From Cornus controversa (lineage: Eukaryota > Streptophyta > Magnoliopsida > Cornales > Cornaceae), in assembly GCA_026545225.1 (NCBI GenBank), contig CM048849.1:6350041-6414040 (forward strand): a stretch of DNA of 64,000 bases, read 5' to 3'. Both the position numbers and the translations under genes were made by a program. Below the pieces are notes generated by a model. That model was not told the DNA's origin. It did no database searches and worked only from the letters and a program-made list of their open reading frames with translations. Position 1 is the stretch's first letter. Every line of letters begins with the position of its first letter. This document shows, piece by piece, positions 46,141 to 59,033 of the stretch.

Positions 46141-46954
46141 TTATCAAAAACAGAGGGTGAACTCGTCCATTAACCCTAATGAACCCTCTTCAACTCTCAA
46201 ATAATGTGGAAACTTAAAACATATAGTCGCACATGTATATGCACAACTTACCATCATCTAACCCTAATGGGCCCCTCATGTCACCATGCATGCATATCCA
46301 ACATAGTGTGGATTGTAAGTTTCGCATAATCGAAGTTCTTGATCATTCGAAGTATTTGCGAAGTATTATCGAGATCCCCCTAGAATTGGACATTATTTCC
46401 ATCGAAACTTTTCACACAATTGAAGGCATTTCGATCATGCAAAAATGAGATTTCGCACAATCGAAATGACCTTCTGCAGAAATCTTGCAACCTCACACTT
46501 GGTCCATTTCATGCACTAACCAACCTTCCAACACCCTCAAGTTCTTAGATACCCACATACACATTTGTTATCATAAATAAAGTGTAAAAACACCATACAT
46601 TTGATGCATTGGATACAAAATCATAAATTTCATACACTTACACCTCAAAATGCTAAATCCACGCATTCATAAACATAATCCAAAAACATACATTTTATAT
46701 ATTCTTCAAAGGTTGCTACGTGCTATTCATAAAGAAAACCTTGAAATTCTAATACATAACCATCATCCAAATGTACATACAACATTCCTACAATAGTCGA
46801 CATGCCACAAGCCGACATTGACATCTATATACTTATCTCAAAAGAAAGAGTTCTCCTAACTCTAAGTCCAACTCATGGTTGGTTACCATCGGCAACCTCC
46901 TTCTCATGACCTGAAATTGTTAGTGTAGAGGGATGGGCAATTTTAAAGGGCTCA
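46141..46954. other. Probable degenerate LTR body, no gene
   Basis: Contains several short words around ttcgca.aatcgaa (46318-46470) and AT-rich sequence. No ORF worth naming. Confidence 0.4.
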
Positions 46955-47025
46955 AGGTCATAGATATCGACGTGATATACTTGGCTATGCAAACAGTGCA
47001 GATTGAATGAACAGGTCATTTGTTT
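46955..47025 (-). pseudogene. Second remnant of the RBR ligase RING1
   Basis: The minus strand reads TVCIAKYI with tgcatagccaagtatatca, matching the RING1 end of the pseudogene at 38576-38985. The sequence diverges right after it. Confidence 0.55.
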
Positions 47026-47149
47026 TATGCTTCCAAAAAATTAAAGATATGTTCGCAATTTATACCATGGCAATTTTATACATGTAAAATAATTAGGATC
47101 AAATTTGAAAGTAAGAAAAAACATATTTAAAATGTCAAACTCTAAATTT

Positions 47150-47540
47150 TATATCTATTGCTTAAATTAACATATTTTTTTGGCTTGTGGGTCTTGGACC
47201 TTTTTAGGCTGAATTCGCAACGCCTTCATTGCAGTCGGACCCCTCATTACGCCTTCATTACAGTCGGATCTCTCATTGCGGTTGGACCATCCCGTGTACT
47301 TGTCTCCCCCTAACAACGAAAGATTTTATATCTATTGCTTAAATTGACATATTTTTTTCACTCATTGCTGTCGGACTACCCCGTCTATCCGTCTCCCCCT
47401 AACAACGGATGATTTTATATCTATTGCTTAAATTGACATATTTTTTTTCGCTTGCGGGACCCTTTTTAGGTTGAACTCGCAACGCCCTCATTGCGGTCGG
47501 GCCACCCCGTCTACTCGTCTTCCCATAACAACGGAAGATT
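47150..47540. repeat. Tandem repeat with 'tctccccctaacaacg' tracts
   Basis: About three units share ttttatatctattgcttaaa, tgacatatttttt, a cattgc.gtcgga segment and cccgt.tac..gtctccccctaa followed by caacg. Unit length varies (about 85-180 bp). Confidence 0.8.
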
Positions 47541-47610
47541 CAGTAACGATCCGAATCTAGACTCACTCGAGTGGGCGCTAGGTGTGACAACGAATCAAGA
47601 ACACAGTCTA

Positions 47611-47752
47611 GCTCTGATACCAATAATTGTAATAGGTCGAATGCTTATCAATGACTCCAAAAGTCTAAACTATTGGGTAGTTTTGACTATCCATCCATTT
47701 ATACCTATTCTCTTTTTCATTCGGATTCGATATGGGACAAGTCCCTCTAACA
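47611..47752 (-). mobile_element. PBS complement and adjoining short LTR remnant
   Basis: gctctgatacca (47611-47622) is the exact complement of the methionine-tRNA PBS. Five bases on, TGTAATAGGTC..CCCTCTAACA (47628-47752) has TG..CA ends, like a short (125 bp) LTR read on the minus strand. The other LTR was not found. Confidence 0.5.
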
Positions 47753-47759
47753 CTGAGTA

Positions 47760-50104
47760 TTTAGGATTTTGAGTGTAATTAAAAGAAAAAAATAAAAATT
47801 GCACAAAAAAAGAGCAAGAGTTAGAGTTTGAGATCTGAAACTTATAATTTTTTAATTTTGATAGAGTAAAATCTTTCGCTGGATTTTCATTGTAAATATA
47901 AACTTGTTTTAAATTGAATTACGTAAAATTTTGTGTTCTGTTTGTGATCAGTGTTTATTTTTGTCATATTTCGTGATTATTGCTCGATCTGCCGGTGTTT
48001 GTCCTAAAATATACCATAACTTAAGATCCAAATATCAAATTAACAATTATTTCGGTCACGTGCGACGTGTTTGACAATAAGAAAAAGTATAGTAAACCGC
48101 ACAAAGTAAATTGATGGGGTCCCTTAATTTCAATGTAATGTGGCATAGAATATATTAGGTTTTGTAAATTTCTGTTCTCAATGTTGCAGACAGGAGAGAA
48201 TGAACACTACATAAAACGTTGGAGAGGAGAGAGAGGGGGGAAGGGATAGGAATGAGAAACGTTGGCTATTATATATTCAAATTTATTAGATATTTATAGT
48301 CAATTTTAATTTATTCTCTAAAATAGTACCATTAATCTTTATTTGAAAAAATGTTTTTATAATTTTCTTTCTTTTATTAAAATAGAAAACTAAACATGTT
48401 TGAATAACTAAACAAAAAGACTTTTGAGAAGTTTTGAAATTTGAAATTATTTTTCGGGCAATAAATTTTTAAGAAGTGTTTTGTTGGGTGGAGCACCATC
48501 GAGTGAAAATTTTCTAAAGAAAAGGATATGAAAATAGGATAAAAATCATATCCTGGATCACAAGACATTTTATACATAAGTGAAGGGTGAACATCAATTT
48601 ATAAAGAATGCCAATAAACTTACACTAAATAGCAAGTAAGGTTGAAGACAAACATTAATTAGGAATGTACAGGAAGCAATAAAGAATGCCAGAAAGCCTA
48701 CACACAGCAAGCTTCGGTAAAGATCTCAGATCCCAACCTTTTGTTTCTCTTTCTCTGTTTTAACTTTCATGAATCTCTATTACCCATATTAAAACTTTAA
48801 CATTCTTGTACACCGGATTACAATAAAAATTGCATTTCAAATTCATATACCGTAACACAAAAATACTTATTATCTCTCCTTAACATTGCCCCTCCCAACT
48901 ATTAATTGAGTCAAAATCACACATCGTGCGTTACAATCTGAGCTGAAATAAAATTTGGGCTACAACTTCACACTTTTATAAAAGAATGATGTGCAATTAG
49001 ACTTGCCAAAAAAGAATTATTGGTCATTTGGTTAAACCCTCCAAAATATTGTTCAGGAACGACTCTTGGAATAAAGTGATGACTCTCATACGTTGAGGTG
49101 CAATTTCATAATTTATTTGGGGACTCGCTTTCATTAATCTTTAAGGGTGATGGATTTTTTTTTTAGGTTAAAAAGGGGTGATGGAATTGTTTGAGCCATT
49201 TTTTCAGTTTTTATTTTCCACTAACCCTAAGTTTGAGAGGTTTGTTTTTAATTGTCATCATGTTTTCTCTGAGGCACTTTGCTTTTTTTTCTCTTTGGCT
49301 CAAATATATTTTGAGCTTTCATGTACACCTATTTTGGTTTTAAAATTAAATTTACTTACCAAAAAGCAGAAAAATATAATTTTGTGACTAAAGCTAAGAC
49401 TAAATTAGGTTATGTGACCATAAAATTCCAAAAAATAATAGTTACTTATTGATGAGCATTATGGGTTCTTTTGACAAAACAATTAATTGGTTATTAAAGT
49501 ATACTCTGTAATCGTATAAGAAAAAGATTCACATTTTCTTGCACATTGTAGAAAATGGAAGTCAGATCAAATTTATTTGTGTTATGATAGTGAAAAGTGA
49601 AAATAAAAAAAAGTTGAATTGAATGAAAGAAATTTTTTTTCAAGATACATTTGATTATCATGAAAAAAAACTAAAAAAAATAATGCAAAATTACAATTTC
49701 ATGGTTTGAATAGAATAAAACTAATAATAATATTTTTTTCCCTTATAAAAAAGAATTAAGATTATAGTAAATCTATACAACTTTCCTATTTCTTTTAGAA
49801 AAAAAAACTTATGAAAAAAGTAAGACAGTTATGAAAAATTTCTTTGCTTTCTTGCTGCTTCTATGTTATCAAATAAACTCTTAACAACCGCCACAACGAG
49901 TAATTATAAAAAAAATTATAGAAACATAAAAATAGTGATGAGTAATTAACGTAAACATACAAATGAAAGTAAAAAAGGTTAAGTGAAAAATGTAAAGGCC
50001 AGAGTTTGCATAGACTATTGTATAATCATTCTTTAAAAAGTACGAACAAATCATCGAATCGAGTGTGCTGTACCTATGTCGGACACTCGTGACATTTTTA
50101 TTTT
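47760..50104. other. Intergenic, no gene seen
   Basis: AT-rich. Short frames only. 48300-48420 is similar to 41090-41290. Confidence 0.5.
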
Positions 50105-50543
50105 GGGTAAATTACTCTGACCTCCCTTGAAGTTTGACTTAATTACTCTTAAATTAAAGTTTTTGCAAAATTACTCTAACACCCCTGTCAGACTAATGAT
50201 CTGTTAAACAAAATCACATTTAATATACAATTACAAAGGTACTCTCAAGTTATAATGCTTTTGTACAAAAATAACTTCAATTTCTAATTTTTTAATTGAG
50301 ATTAACATGTTTTATATACATATTTTCTCTATCAATGCCATACTAATACTACCGCCACCGATAGTAATTTTGGCATTTTGATTTTTTATGCTAATTAATT
50401 ATAACGATGCTACCATCAATTACCGATAGGGGTACTGAGAGTAAAGTCAATCAAATCTCAGTGGAGGTTGACTACCATATTTTAAAAACTTTAATCCGAA
50501 AGTAATTAAGTAAAGCCTTAGGAGAGGTCAGACTAATTTACCC
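50105..50543. mobile_element. 439-bp MITE of the GGGTAAATTACC TIR family
   Basis: The left end gggtaaattactctgacctc..cttaattactctt..aattaaag is matched inverted at the right end (to 50543). TTATTTT abuts both ends (50098-50104 and 50544-50550), though in a T-rich context. Its interior matches the 321-bp repeats inside the hAT element at 21470. Confidence 0.75.
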
Positions 50544-51281
50544 TTATTTTTAGGACACTTCTAGTTCTTGAACACTCTTGAAACACTTGTCGGACACTTC
50601 ATAGCAGTAATGTATATTCAAGTATTTCGAAAGAAAATTATTACTACTAAGTTATTATTAAAAATCTAAACTAAATATATATAGATGACTAAATAAGTCT
50701 GGTTCTTTAATATATATGTCTATTTTTGTTTATAAGTTTGTTTGATTTTTAATTATTTGATGATGAATTGAAGTATTTCAGTAATGTAATATTTAATTTA
50801 TTAAATAATTAATATATTATATTATTATTTTATAGGTGCATTCTTCTCGTATCTGTGTACTATTTTTTAGAATTTTTCTTATCACTGTATCCGTGTCGTG
50901 TCATACTTAGTGTGCGTATCATGCTTTTTAGTTCATTATGTATATATATTATTTTGTTAACACTTGGGAGTTTGATTTTTATGGATATTTTGTGACAATT
51001 TCTTTTTGTTTCATCTTTTTCTTTCTGGAGTCAAAAATCCCATTTCATGTCAGGTTTTAGAAAATTAGCTAATTACTTTCTCGAGAAATGTTGTAAGAAA
51101 AAAGAAAAAAGAAAAAAGAAAAAAAAAATCGTGAAGGGAATTCCAAGGGACGTTCACATCGATTTCACATACCAGCTTTCATTTCTATTTTCTCCTCCAG
51201 ACTTCGGTGGTTCCATATACACACACACTCGCACTCTCTTCCCAGAAACTAGGGTTTCAGATTATTGATTTACTTCCATCA
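50544..51281. other. Upstream region of the EMB8-like gene
   Basis: AT-rich, no gene. 51090-51130 has an A/G-rich run, then ctttcatttctattttctcc and cacacacactcgcactctct, which look like a leader before the ATG at 51282. No clear TATA placement could be chosen. Confidence 0.4.
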
Positions 51282-54200
51282 ATGGATTGCTCGTGCTCAA
51301 TTGAGACCTCCGATTCACCATACGAGCTTTTGCTCAGGGCGATCTCTCTTATACCCATATCTCACTACCTGTTCGGGTTTCTATTCGTTTCCCTCCTATT
51401 CATCTATAACTTCCTTGAAATGCACATTCTTCAAGATCTATTCACTGGTTTTAGGGGACAACCCGTGTCATTGACCTTCAATTCTTGCTCAGAGGTCTAT
51501 CAAGAAGGCGCTTCCAAGTGCCGAATTCTTCACGGAAGGTCAAAATTTGTATAACCATCGTAATTTTAACTGAATTGGAACTTCTATTGCTTGCTCTTGA
51601 AATGTAACTAATTTGTAGGATAATTATGATAATGATCTAATGCGGAGTCCTAGTTATTGCTTTTGAACTATGATTATGTGGATTTGTAACACCCATGGAA
51701 TTATTGACATAATTTGAGGTTTAGTTATTACTTTGGAGCTCAAAGTTTGTGGTTTTGGGACATGTTTTCTTTCTTTTTCCATTTAAAAAAATATTTAGGA
51801 AGTTATTGCACTGTTTCAAGTTCCTAGTTTACACTTTGCATTCCAAATACTTTGTTTTATGGGTTTTTAAGGTATTTTTGATTTAATTTTATTTTTTGTT
51901 TATTTGGAGTTTTAGATTTTAAATATTTTTATATACAGGTAAAATAGTCGGGCTCCAATATAAGTTTTCAATACTTACGATACAATTTGTCTTTTCATGT
52001 GCAATTACAACATTTATGATCTGATTAGAAGTTATTGTTTGTTTGTTTTTTTCATCGATGAATAGAAGTTTTGTTTGTTGATTTTTAATTTTAGTTACAT
52101 GCTTTTCATGTGGTTGTTTTTCTGTCCTTTGTTTGTTTAATAATCATGATATAGTTTTGAATTATAGATGTGAAATATTTTTCATAAATTGGGAAAACAG
52201 TAGGGGTATAATTCAATGTCTCAATACTTGCATTACAAGATAAGTGGTTATGATTTTATGTACAAGAACTAGAACAATTATGGTCTGATGTGGAGTTTCA
52301 GTTCTCAGTTCTAAATTTTGTGTCATTGATTTTATTATATATTTTTCATTTAACGGCTAATTAATATAATTTAGAGTTCTTATTTTATTAATTTGTATTA
52401 TGGGGCTTTATCTTCTTTCCGTAATTTATTACGGGTCTGTATGGTGTTTTTTTATTTATTAGAATAATTATGATTAAACTTAGAGATATTAGAGTTTCTG
52501 CTAATAACTTGAAGTCGCCATAATGTGATTTTATGGTGTTGGTTTATTTATTTCCGTAATTTGCTCATATACTGACTTACTTATCAAAAAAAAAAAAAAA
52601 ACTCATATATTGACTTCAAAATATGTAGTTTTTTATTTTATTATTATTTTTCTTCTTTGTGTCTTTTCTTCTTTTTAATTCCATATAATTATTAAATTGC
52701 TTAAATTCAACTCAAATAATTCTTCTCCCAACTATTTGGGGTCGGCTACCGATCTTGTTTCATCATTCCACTCTATCTAAGGCTATAGTGTCACCGCCAT
52801 TCCACTATATCTAATGCTATAATGTCAGATAAGCCACTTGCTATCTTATCTTATTATTGAATTGCTTATAATTTAATCAGAAGATGAAGTTCTTGTTTTT
52901 GGAATTTGGATGCATACATTTTATATATATTCTATTAATTAGTTTTCCTTCTGTCTAATGGTGCAGGTATATGGCTACACCATGGCTTGCTAGTCCTCAT
53001 CTTCAGACTGCTTTTCTGAGCTTCTTTGGCAGGCCTCCTGCTTTCAGCTATAGGAGGTGATGATTTGATTGATTTCTCTTTGTTCATTGTTTTTCTATTT
53101 ATGCATTAATATTTCTGTTTTGTTTGTGTTTCTCCCTGTAGCAGTTTATCTATCCTTTTTTATTATATTTCTTTTGTCTAGTATAATTATCATGTTGCAT
53201 TTTTTCTTTAAATTGTTTGTGGTGGATGTACACGACGAATTTCTGTGGGAGGTTTTTCTATCATTGAGTGCATATATAGGTTTCAGCAGGCCTGGTATAA
53301 AGCTTGACTGGTCATTGCTTGTTTCTTGGAGTTCGTTTTCCAACTTTTTGCCCCCTTGATTTCAATTCAAACCAATACCACAGGGAAAAAAAGAGGTCTT
53401 TTTGTCGAAGAGTGGTTGGGTTGTTAGTTCTAGTAGTATTGTAGTATGTTATTATTATTTTATTCTTAAAAAAAGTGTGGGGTCACTATTTGTTGCTGTT
53501 GTGTACTGATTCTATGGATACCAAAAAAATCAGAATTTATCCTTTTTTAGGGTATCAATCACTTCTACCTTTTCATCCCGCATTTGATTTCATATACTAC
53601 ATATGGTGCTATTTAGCGATTTACCATGCTATTTGGACGATTCGTTCAGGTTTTTCTATTTATATGAAAGTTGTATTGTCCTTAGTTTCTTCATAAGAAG
53701 TTGACATTGGCAAGTGAAAATAAGATCTTCTATTCTTGTGGTAAAGATAAGGTGAAACATGATATTTCCCCCTCATTTTATAGGCAATATATGTGGGATA
53801 TTGATGCAACAAGAGATCGGAATGCTAGTCTAACAAATATTAAAGATTAGTACATGGGTATGACGAGAACAATGACAATGTATAAAAATTAATAATTTAT
53901 CAGTTTATATATAACATATGTTTGTGAATGTACTTGTGTAGAATCTTAAAAATATCTACTTGTCATTTTAGACAAACATCTTTAATACTTGCAATTTTTT
54001 TTTTTTACTCCCTCCTACAAAATTGAAATGTCCCCTTTTTGGGATTTCAAACTTTCTTTTTTTTGGGAAAGTGCCATTTAACTTGTAAGTTTGTAATGTG
54101 CCGGACGTTGGGAAAGTGCCATTTAACTTTTAAGTTTATAATGTGCCGGAAGCTTGCCATCCGATTCAAAAGCTTAAGTCATTGGGTGGTGCTGCCTACC

Positions 54201-55654
54201 TGCTCTTATAAGCCCAAGACCCTCCCATCCCTATCCGATGTGGGACAAGACCCCTGTGACAATAAGCTCATTACTCTTTCATGTTAGTGTCCCTATGTTC
54301 CATGTTACTAGTGTAATCTTTTTGTCTCTTATTATTTTTAGTTATACTATTATTATTGAGAGTTCATTATAAAGATTTGACATAGTTTTATGATCACCAT
54401 CTACCTTACACCAACCCACCTTTTACATAATTTCATATTTTTTTAATTTGAAATCTTCACCTGTGCATATGAAAAATAGGAGCTTCCAGCTCATTGTTGC
54501 TTGGTATATTTAGCAAGTAGGGCAAGTGAGATGAGCTTTTAAAAATAGTGTACTTGAGATGTGAAGTGTTTTTTCATCTTCTATACGAGTTCGCCCCCTC
54601 CTTCAAATCTTGAGCAAATGGATGCTATTTTATGAAAGCAGTGACACTTTGCACCAACTTGAGGTGGAATTTTGTAATAAAGTGAATATTAACATTCTTA
54701 TTTCTTCTAATTATATAATCTTCTTCGTCTTCTGTTATAAAAACTTTAAATACAAAATCTGTATTTTACATCTTGTTGTATATACGAAGTAACATGGGAT
54801 ACTTTGATCTCTACTTTTGGAGGTTAAGCAATTATGTAGCATGAAAACATCTTCTCATATCTGTTTTTTTACGTTATAATAATAATTTAGCTAGTAATAC
54901 TGTATTATTGTTCGCAGACAACTGTTTCATACGCCTGATGGTGGAACAATAGCTTTGGATTGGCTGATGAATTCTGATGGTAAATTGACTCCTCTCATTC
55001 TTTATTTTGTTTTGGATTTATTGGATATATTTAGCGATATTATGACTTTATAATTTGAAATGGTTCTTTTACTTTATTTCATTTTTTCTTTTTCTTTGGG
55101 TATACCCACTAGTGCTGCAACTTGGGTGGGCTAACCCGAGTCCGACCCAAAGCCAACCTGGATTTTTTGGGGCTTGGATAGTGTTATTTGGAAATTTTCC
55201 TAGGCTTGGGCTGAAAAGTAGGGACCTGAATTCATTTTGGTCCAGGCTAGGGTTCATAATTAGCTAAGCGGACCAACCTGATTGTGTTTGTAATATATGT
55301 TTGTATAGCTTGCATATTGATTGGTACTATGCAAAACACCATATCATTTCCATAAAAGAATATCAGTTTTCAAACTATAATTGTTTAGTTCATCTCATGA
55401 CCTCACCTCTCTCTCTCTCTCTCTTTGCTGCTGCACGCTGCACAAACCCTCACCTCTCTCTCTCTCTCTCCCCTTGTTGTTGTGGCGCTGCGCAGACACT
55501 AACTCAAGCATCACCAGAGGGAATATTAATTGCCATCATTGCCGATCGTTTATCTATGGTTAGAACCCTTGATGTCGCCGCCGTCGAATACCATCACTCA
55601 TAAGAAATTTTCACCACTGTTATTCAAAGGCTTCCCATCTCATCACTTGTATCA

Positions 55655-55691
<37 letters not shown>

Positions 55692-57926
55692 ATACAAATA
55701 TGAACTTGTTCTTTCTTTTTTTCTCCCTCATCTATATCTCTACCTCTGTAACTCAAAAATGTTTGTATAATACATGGGGAAATCATGTAATGACCAGATT
55801 TGAGACCATTGAAGATCATAAAAGAACTATAGAAAAAATCTACACTATCACCAACAATCATAAAAGAAGTATAGAAAAAAATTCCACTATAACCAACCCA
55901 ATTAACCCAACTCGGGTTGAGCCGGGTTATGGTTGGGCTTGGGTTGGGATGCTTATACCTGAGGCTGAGCTTGGGTAGACCTCTCAACCCACTCGAGTTA
56001 CAGCCCTAATACCCACTAACAGCGACCGCCAAAAGAGATTCAAAACCCATTGAGGGGGACTAGGGATGGCAACGGGGTGAGTATGGGGAGGGGGGGCCCC
56101 TTCCCCTTCTCTGCCCCCATTTAATTTGGTACCACCCAAAACTGCCCAAGTTTCATTTAAAAACCAACCCTGCACCCCATCCCCGCCCCGTTTAAATCCC
56201 TAACTTTCCCATTTTTTGGATCTCAACCTTCTAGCCCATGCCTCAACACTGCCACCAGATTTTTTTCTTTTCTCCTAATTTTCACTCAGATTTAAAAACT
56301 CATATTTAAAACGAACTCATATGAAAAATGCAGGAACAGAAACATTTAATCGATGTATGACAATCAAACGAAACCACATACAAGATAACCAAAATTCTAC
56401 CAAGTCTCAATTGAGAGATAACCGAAGAATCATCAAAGTTTACAGGAAAAACAAAACCAAAGATGGCAATGGTCAGATCAACTTTGATCTCCTTCACCTC
56501 GATTTGAAGATGGCGATGGTCACGGCTGGATGATCGGAAGACGGAGCCTGTGTGAACCACCGATCGGAGAGATAGAGATGGTGAGACCATTGATTGCAGG
56601 CGGAAATCTCTGGAAGGGCTGAAAGAGTGTGCAGCTGGAATGCAAAGAGTTAGGTAACTTAGGTTGCTAGCGTATTTCAATATATATTATAATATATAAG
56701 GGTAAAACTGTAAATTTGTAATATAAATGGGGCGGAGTGACCCTACCCCCGTCTTGAACCTGCTCGGTTTTTCCATTACTAAACAACCCATTCCCACCCC
56801 ATTTAAATAAACGGGTCCCCAAAACCATTTTAAACATGGTGGGGCAGGGTATTTTGCCATCCCTAAGGGGGACCCCATAAGCTGACTACCTGAGGGTCTT
56901 TTGATGGCATCGCTTGTCAGTCACTCAGCACAGTTATTTTCCTTCTGATTATTGTGAGTGATCTCACAGTGCCACTTTCTTCCAAGGAGCCCCCTTCACA
57001 ACTGAGCCAGAGTCCCCTTGGGATGACACACCAAAGATGAGCTAAAGATAATATCCATAATAGTTTCTATCTTTTGTTTTTTGTTCAAGTGCTCATTTCA
57101 CCTTCCTTTATTTGATTGCTAGCATATTAAGTTGCATGAATTGATTCTTCTTCTTCTTTTTTCTTTGTCTTTTTTTCTCAGAGAGTTGCATGAATTGATT
57201 CTTAATATCAAGAGTATTGAACATCAGTTATTGGTCATATGATGTGACCTGGTGGCAGATGAAATATGGAGTTGGGATGAATATGCATCAGGATACGATT
57301 TTTTTTTGGATACTTTTGACATGGCTTGATGGGACATTCAGCCCCTTCACGGTGTAGAAATGTGAAGAAAGGGATATGCTTTTCATTTGAACTACCTTAG
57401 AACTTCGTAGATCCTCGAGTTGATTTTCTTGCATTCCAAATGCGTCTTTTTGTGCTTCACTGACCACATGTTAAACACACACTTTGTTCATAATACCTGA
57501 CTAACAATCACGCATTAGTGTCTTTATTAATACTTTCAATAGTTACATTATAGATTATACTGTTACTTTAGACCTTGGTTGGGTTTGATTTTGGAGTAAT
57601 CTTCTGTAGGTCTTTGACAAATTCTGGATAAAAAATTGAACAAAAACTTTAGTATATTTTTATTATTTCTGTAGTTAGTTTGTAACATAGTTTAACACGT
57701 GTTTCCAAAGTTGGTCGCTTGTGCATGTTTACGATTTATATTATGTGCTGATTCTTGCTGTAAGTTTTCTTTACTTTTCTTTATTGAAAAACCCCTTTTA
57801 ATAGACGGGTTTTACTTTCATATAGAGAGGATTATGGTTTCTATTTAACTTTTATATTTGATATTTGTAGTTCCTGAAGCTGCCTTGCAAGTGAGCAGTG
57901 CCATTCTTAAAGATGATAAAACCCCT
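51282..57926 (+). CDS. EMB8-like alpha/beta hydrolase, first four exons; exon 4 breaks off
   Basis: Exons: 51282-51538, 52967-53056, 54918-54979, and 57871 to about 57926. All borders are GT..AG and phases fit exactly (2, 2, 1). Product so far is about 155 residues. A membrane helix is likely at ~23-47 (LIPISHYLFGFLFVSLLFIYNF). Then LHGRYMATPWLASPHLQTAF, FFGRPPAFSYRRQLFHTPDGG, TIALDWLMNSD, and VPEAALQVSS..DDKTP. These are the conserved N-terminal blocks of the EMB8/YheT-like hydrolases, in which a 'PGLTSDS'-type strand and a GxSxG serine follow. Here, straight after DDKTP, the sequence changes to a GC-rich repeat and the rest of the hydrolase core is not found before 64000. Either the gene is truncated or rearranged, or the rest lies further right. 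The start is the first ATG in frame. Confidence 0.82.
52720..52860. repeat. SINE/RTE-tail-like repeat in intron 1
   Basis: ccaactatttggggtcggct followed by ac..gatc and the duplicated ccatccactctatct/ccattccactatatct words are typical of a widespread plant short retroelement tail ('ggggtcggctac'). Ends not defined. Confidence 0.45.
54065..54300. repeat. ~45-bp duplication and LTR-like remnant in intron 3 region
   Basis: gggaaagtgccatttaactt..taagttt.taatgtgccgga occurs twice (54065, 54110). It is followed by cttataagcccaagaccc and atccgatgtgggacaag, words common in small plant LTR elements. It lies in the intron before exon 3. Confidence 0.5.
55110..56008. mobile_element. hAT-type non-autonomous element, TSD ATACCCAC
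   Basis: The left end tagtgctgcaacttgggtgg and the right end complement tagggctgtaactcgagtgg form TIRs. ATACCCAC is exact at 55102-55109 and 56009-56016. 899 bp, no transposase. The CT microsatellite and CT-rich interior (55405-55690) are internal. Same terminal family as 19941-22778. It lies in intron 3 of the EMB8-like gene. Confidence 0.92.
55658..55688. repeat. CT microsatellite
   Basis: About 15 CT units, inside the hAT element. Confidence 0.95.
56061..56865. mobile_element. Second hAT-type element, different family, TSD AGGGGGAC
   Basis: Left end tagggatggcaacggggtga. The right end is the inverted ...attttgccatcccta. AGGGGGAC is exact at 56053-56060 and 56866-56873. 805 bp, no transposase. 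Subterminal runs of gggg/cccc. It lies 52 bp from the previous element in the same intron. Confidence 0.9.
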
Positions 57927-58526
57927 CGAGAGGGACAGGACAGCACCGAGAACCCGAGCATCGACAACCGAAGGCACACCGCATCATCCCGACAATGTCG
58001 CCGCTGCGTCTGCCTGGTGGCATGAGAGAAGACCGCCGAGAGGCCCAAGTAACCCACGTGACACCCATGCCTGACAAAAATCCGATTCCGTCAAGACGAG
58101 CATGGGTAACACGTAAGCACACGATGCCCTCCTGAGACCCATGCCAAGCGAGACCACGTCTGAATGGGAGTACTGCGAGCGAGGCATGGGTAACAGGCAA
58201 GCACGACGACGCCCTCGTGAGGCCCACGCCAAGCCAAGCAAGGCATGGGCAACACGAGAGCAACCGTTGAGCGTCACGACAACCGACCGCCGAACCACTC
58301 GACATTGAGCATGCCGGGACACCATTGAAGCACCGAGAAGCACCACCGAATGACAATGCATCGACAACCGAAGGCACCCCGCATCGACCCAACAATGCCG
58401 CCACACCGTCTGCCGGGTGGTGCGAGAGAAGACCGCCGAGACCCCCAAGTAGCCCACGTGAGACGCTCATGCCCGACAAAAATTTGATTCCGTCACATCC
58501 GATTCCGTCAAGACGAGCATGAGCGT
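57927..58526. repeat. GC-rich imperfect repeat block at the EMB8 exon 4 break
   Basis: Two arms share catcgacaaccgaaggcac, ccgtctgcc.ggtgg..gagagaagaccgccgag, and gattccgtcaagacgagcat (about 57958-58105 and 58358-58526). The middle (58105-58260) has two shorter units with gcatgggtaaca..caagcac and cgccct. Clearly more GC-rich than everything around it. The 225-codon minus-strand frame across it is probably a by-product of base composition. Confidence 0.85.
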
Positions 58527-59033
58527 TGAAAGCCCAAACGAAGGGACAAGTGAGAATCTGAATGGTCATTGAGACCAAACACAACCTTGTAGACTTTTTC
58601 TTTGGAAGTGTTTATTATATGGTGCAGTTATGAATCTAATTGATAATTTTTTAATGAATCATGAATTGGGGTCAATAAGATAGCGGGAAGTGAACTTTCG
58701 ACAATTGATATTCTTAATGCTAGTAAATACTATTTGCTTATGATAATTCTATATAGTAATTCTGTGCAGAACAGTCCCTTTTTAAAAAGCAAATAGGCAT
58801 GTTTACCTTTATAACGCGTTGATAAAATTGAAGAGAGAAATTAAACAAGAAGAATATAACGTGGTTCGGCTACTACGGCCTACATACACGGTACAATTGT
58901 GTAATCACAAGCCATGAAGGTCATAATAGCTGTCTTATCCATTGTTTTGATCCTTGTAATCCATTAACTAATATTTTAATATAATACAAGTACACCAAAC
59001 AAAATTCTGATAAGCTCTTCCAAGTAGTTGTTG
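58527..59033. repeat. Direct duplicate, copy 1, with LTR fragment
   Basis: 58527-58816 matches 59034-59322 nearly base for base (ttgaaagcccaaa.gaaggg start, ctttataacg end). It is followed by an LTR start (58817 to about 58900) of the Copia family seen at 59323, which then diverges. Confidence 0.85.

Larger units (their letters stand above)
42040..47140. repeat. Duplicated region, copy B (expanded by insertions)
   Basis: Collinear with 36110-39210 as listed there, but longer. A ~1.3 kb insertion with a minisatellite sits at about 43335-44640, and retroelement and repeat debris fills 45.0-46.9 kb. Confidence 0.7.

Noticed and set aside
57907..58584. 225-codon minus-strand open frame
   Set aside because: It spans a GC-rich internally repeated block and has overlapping long frames in another phase. 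Open only because of composition and repetition.
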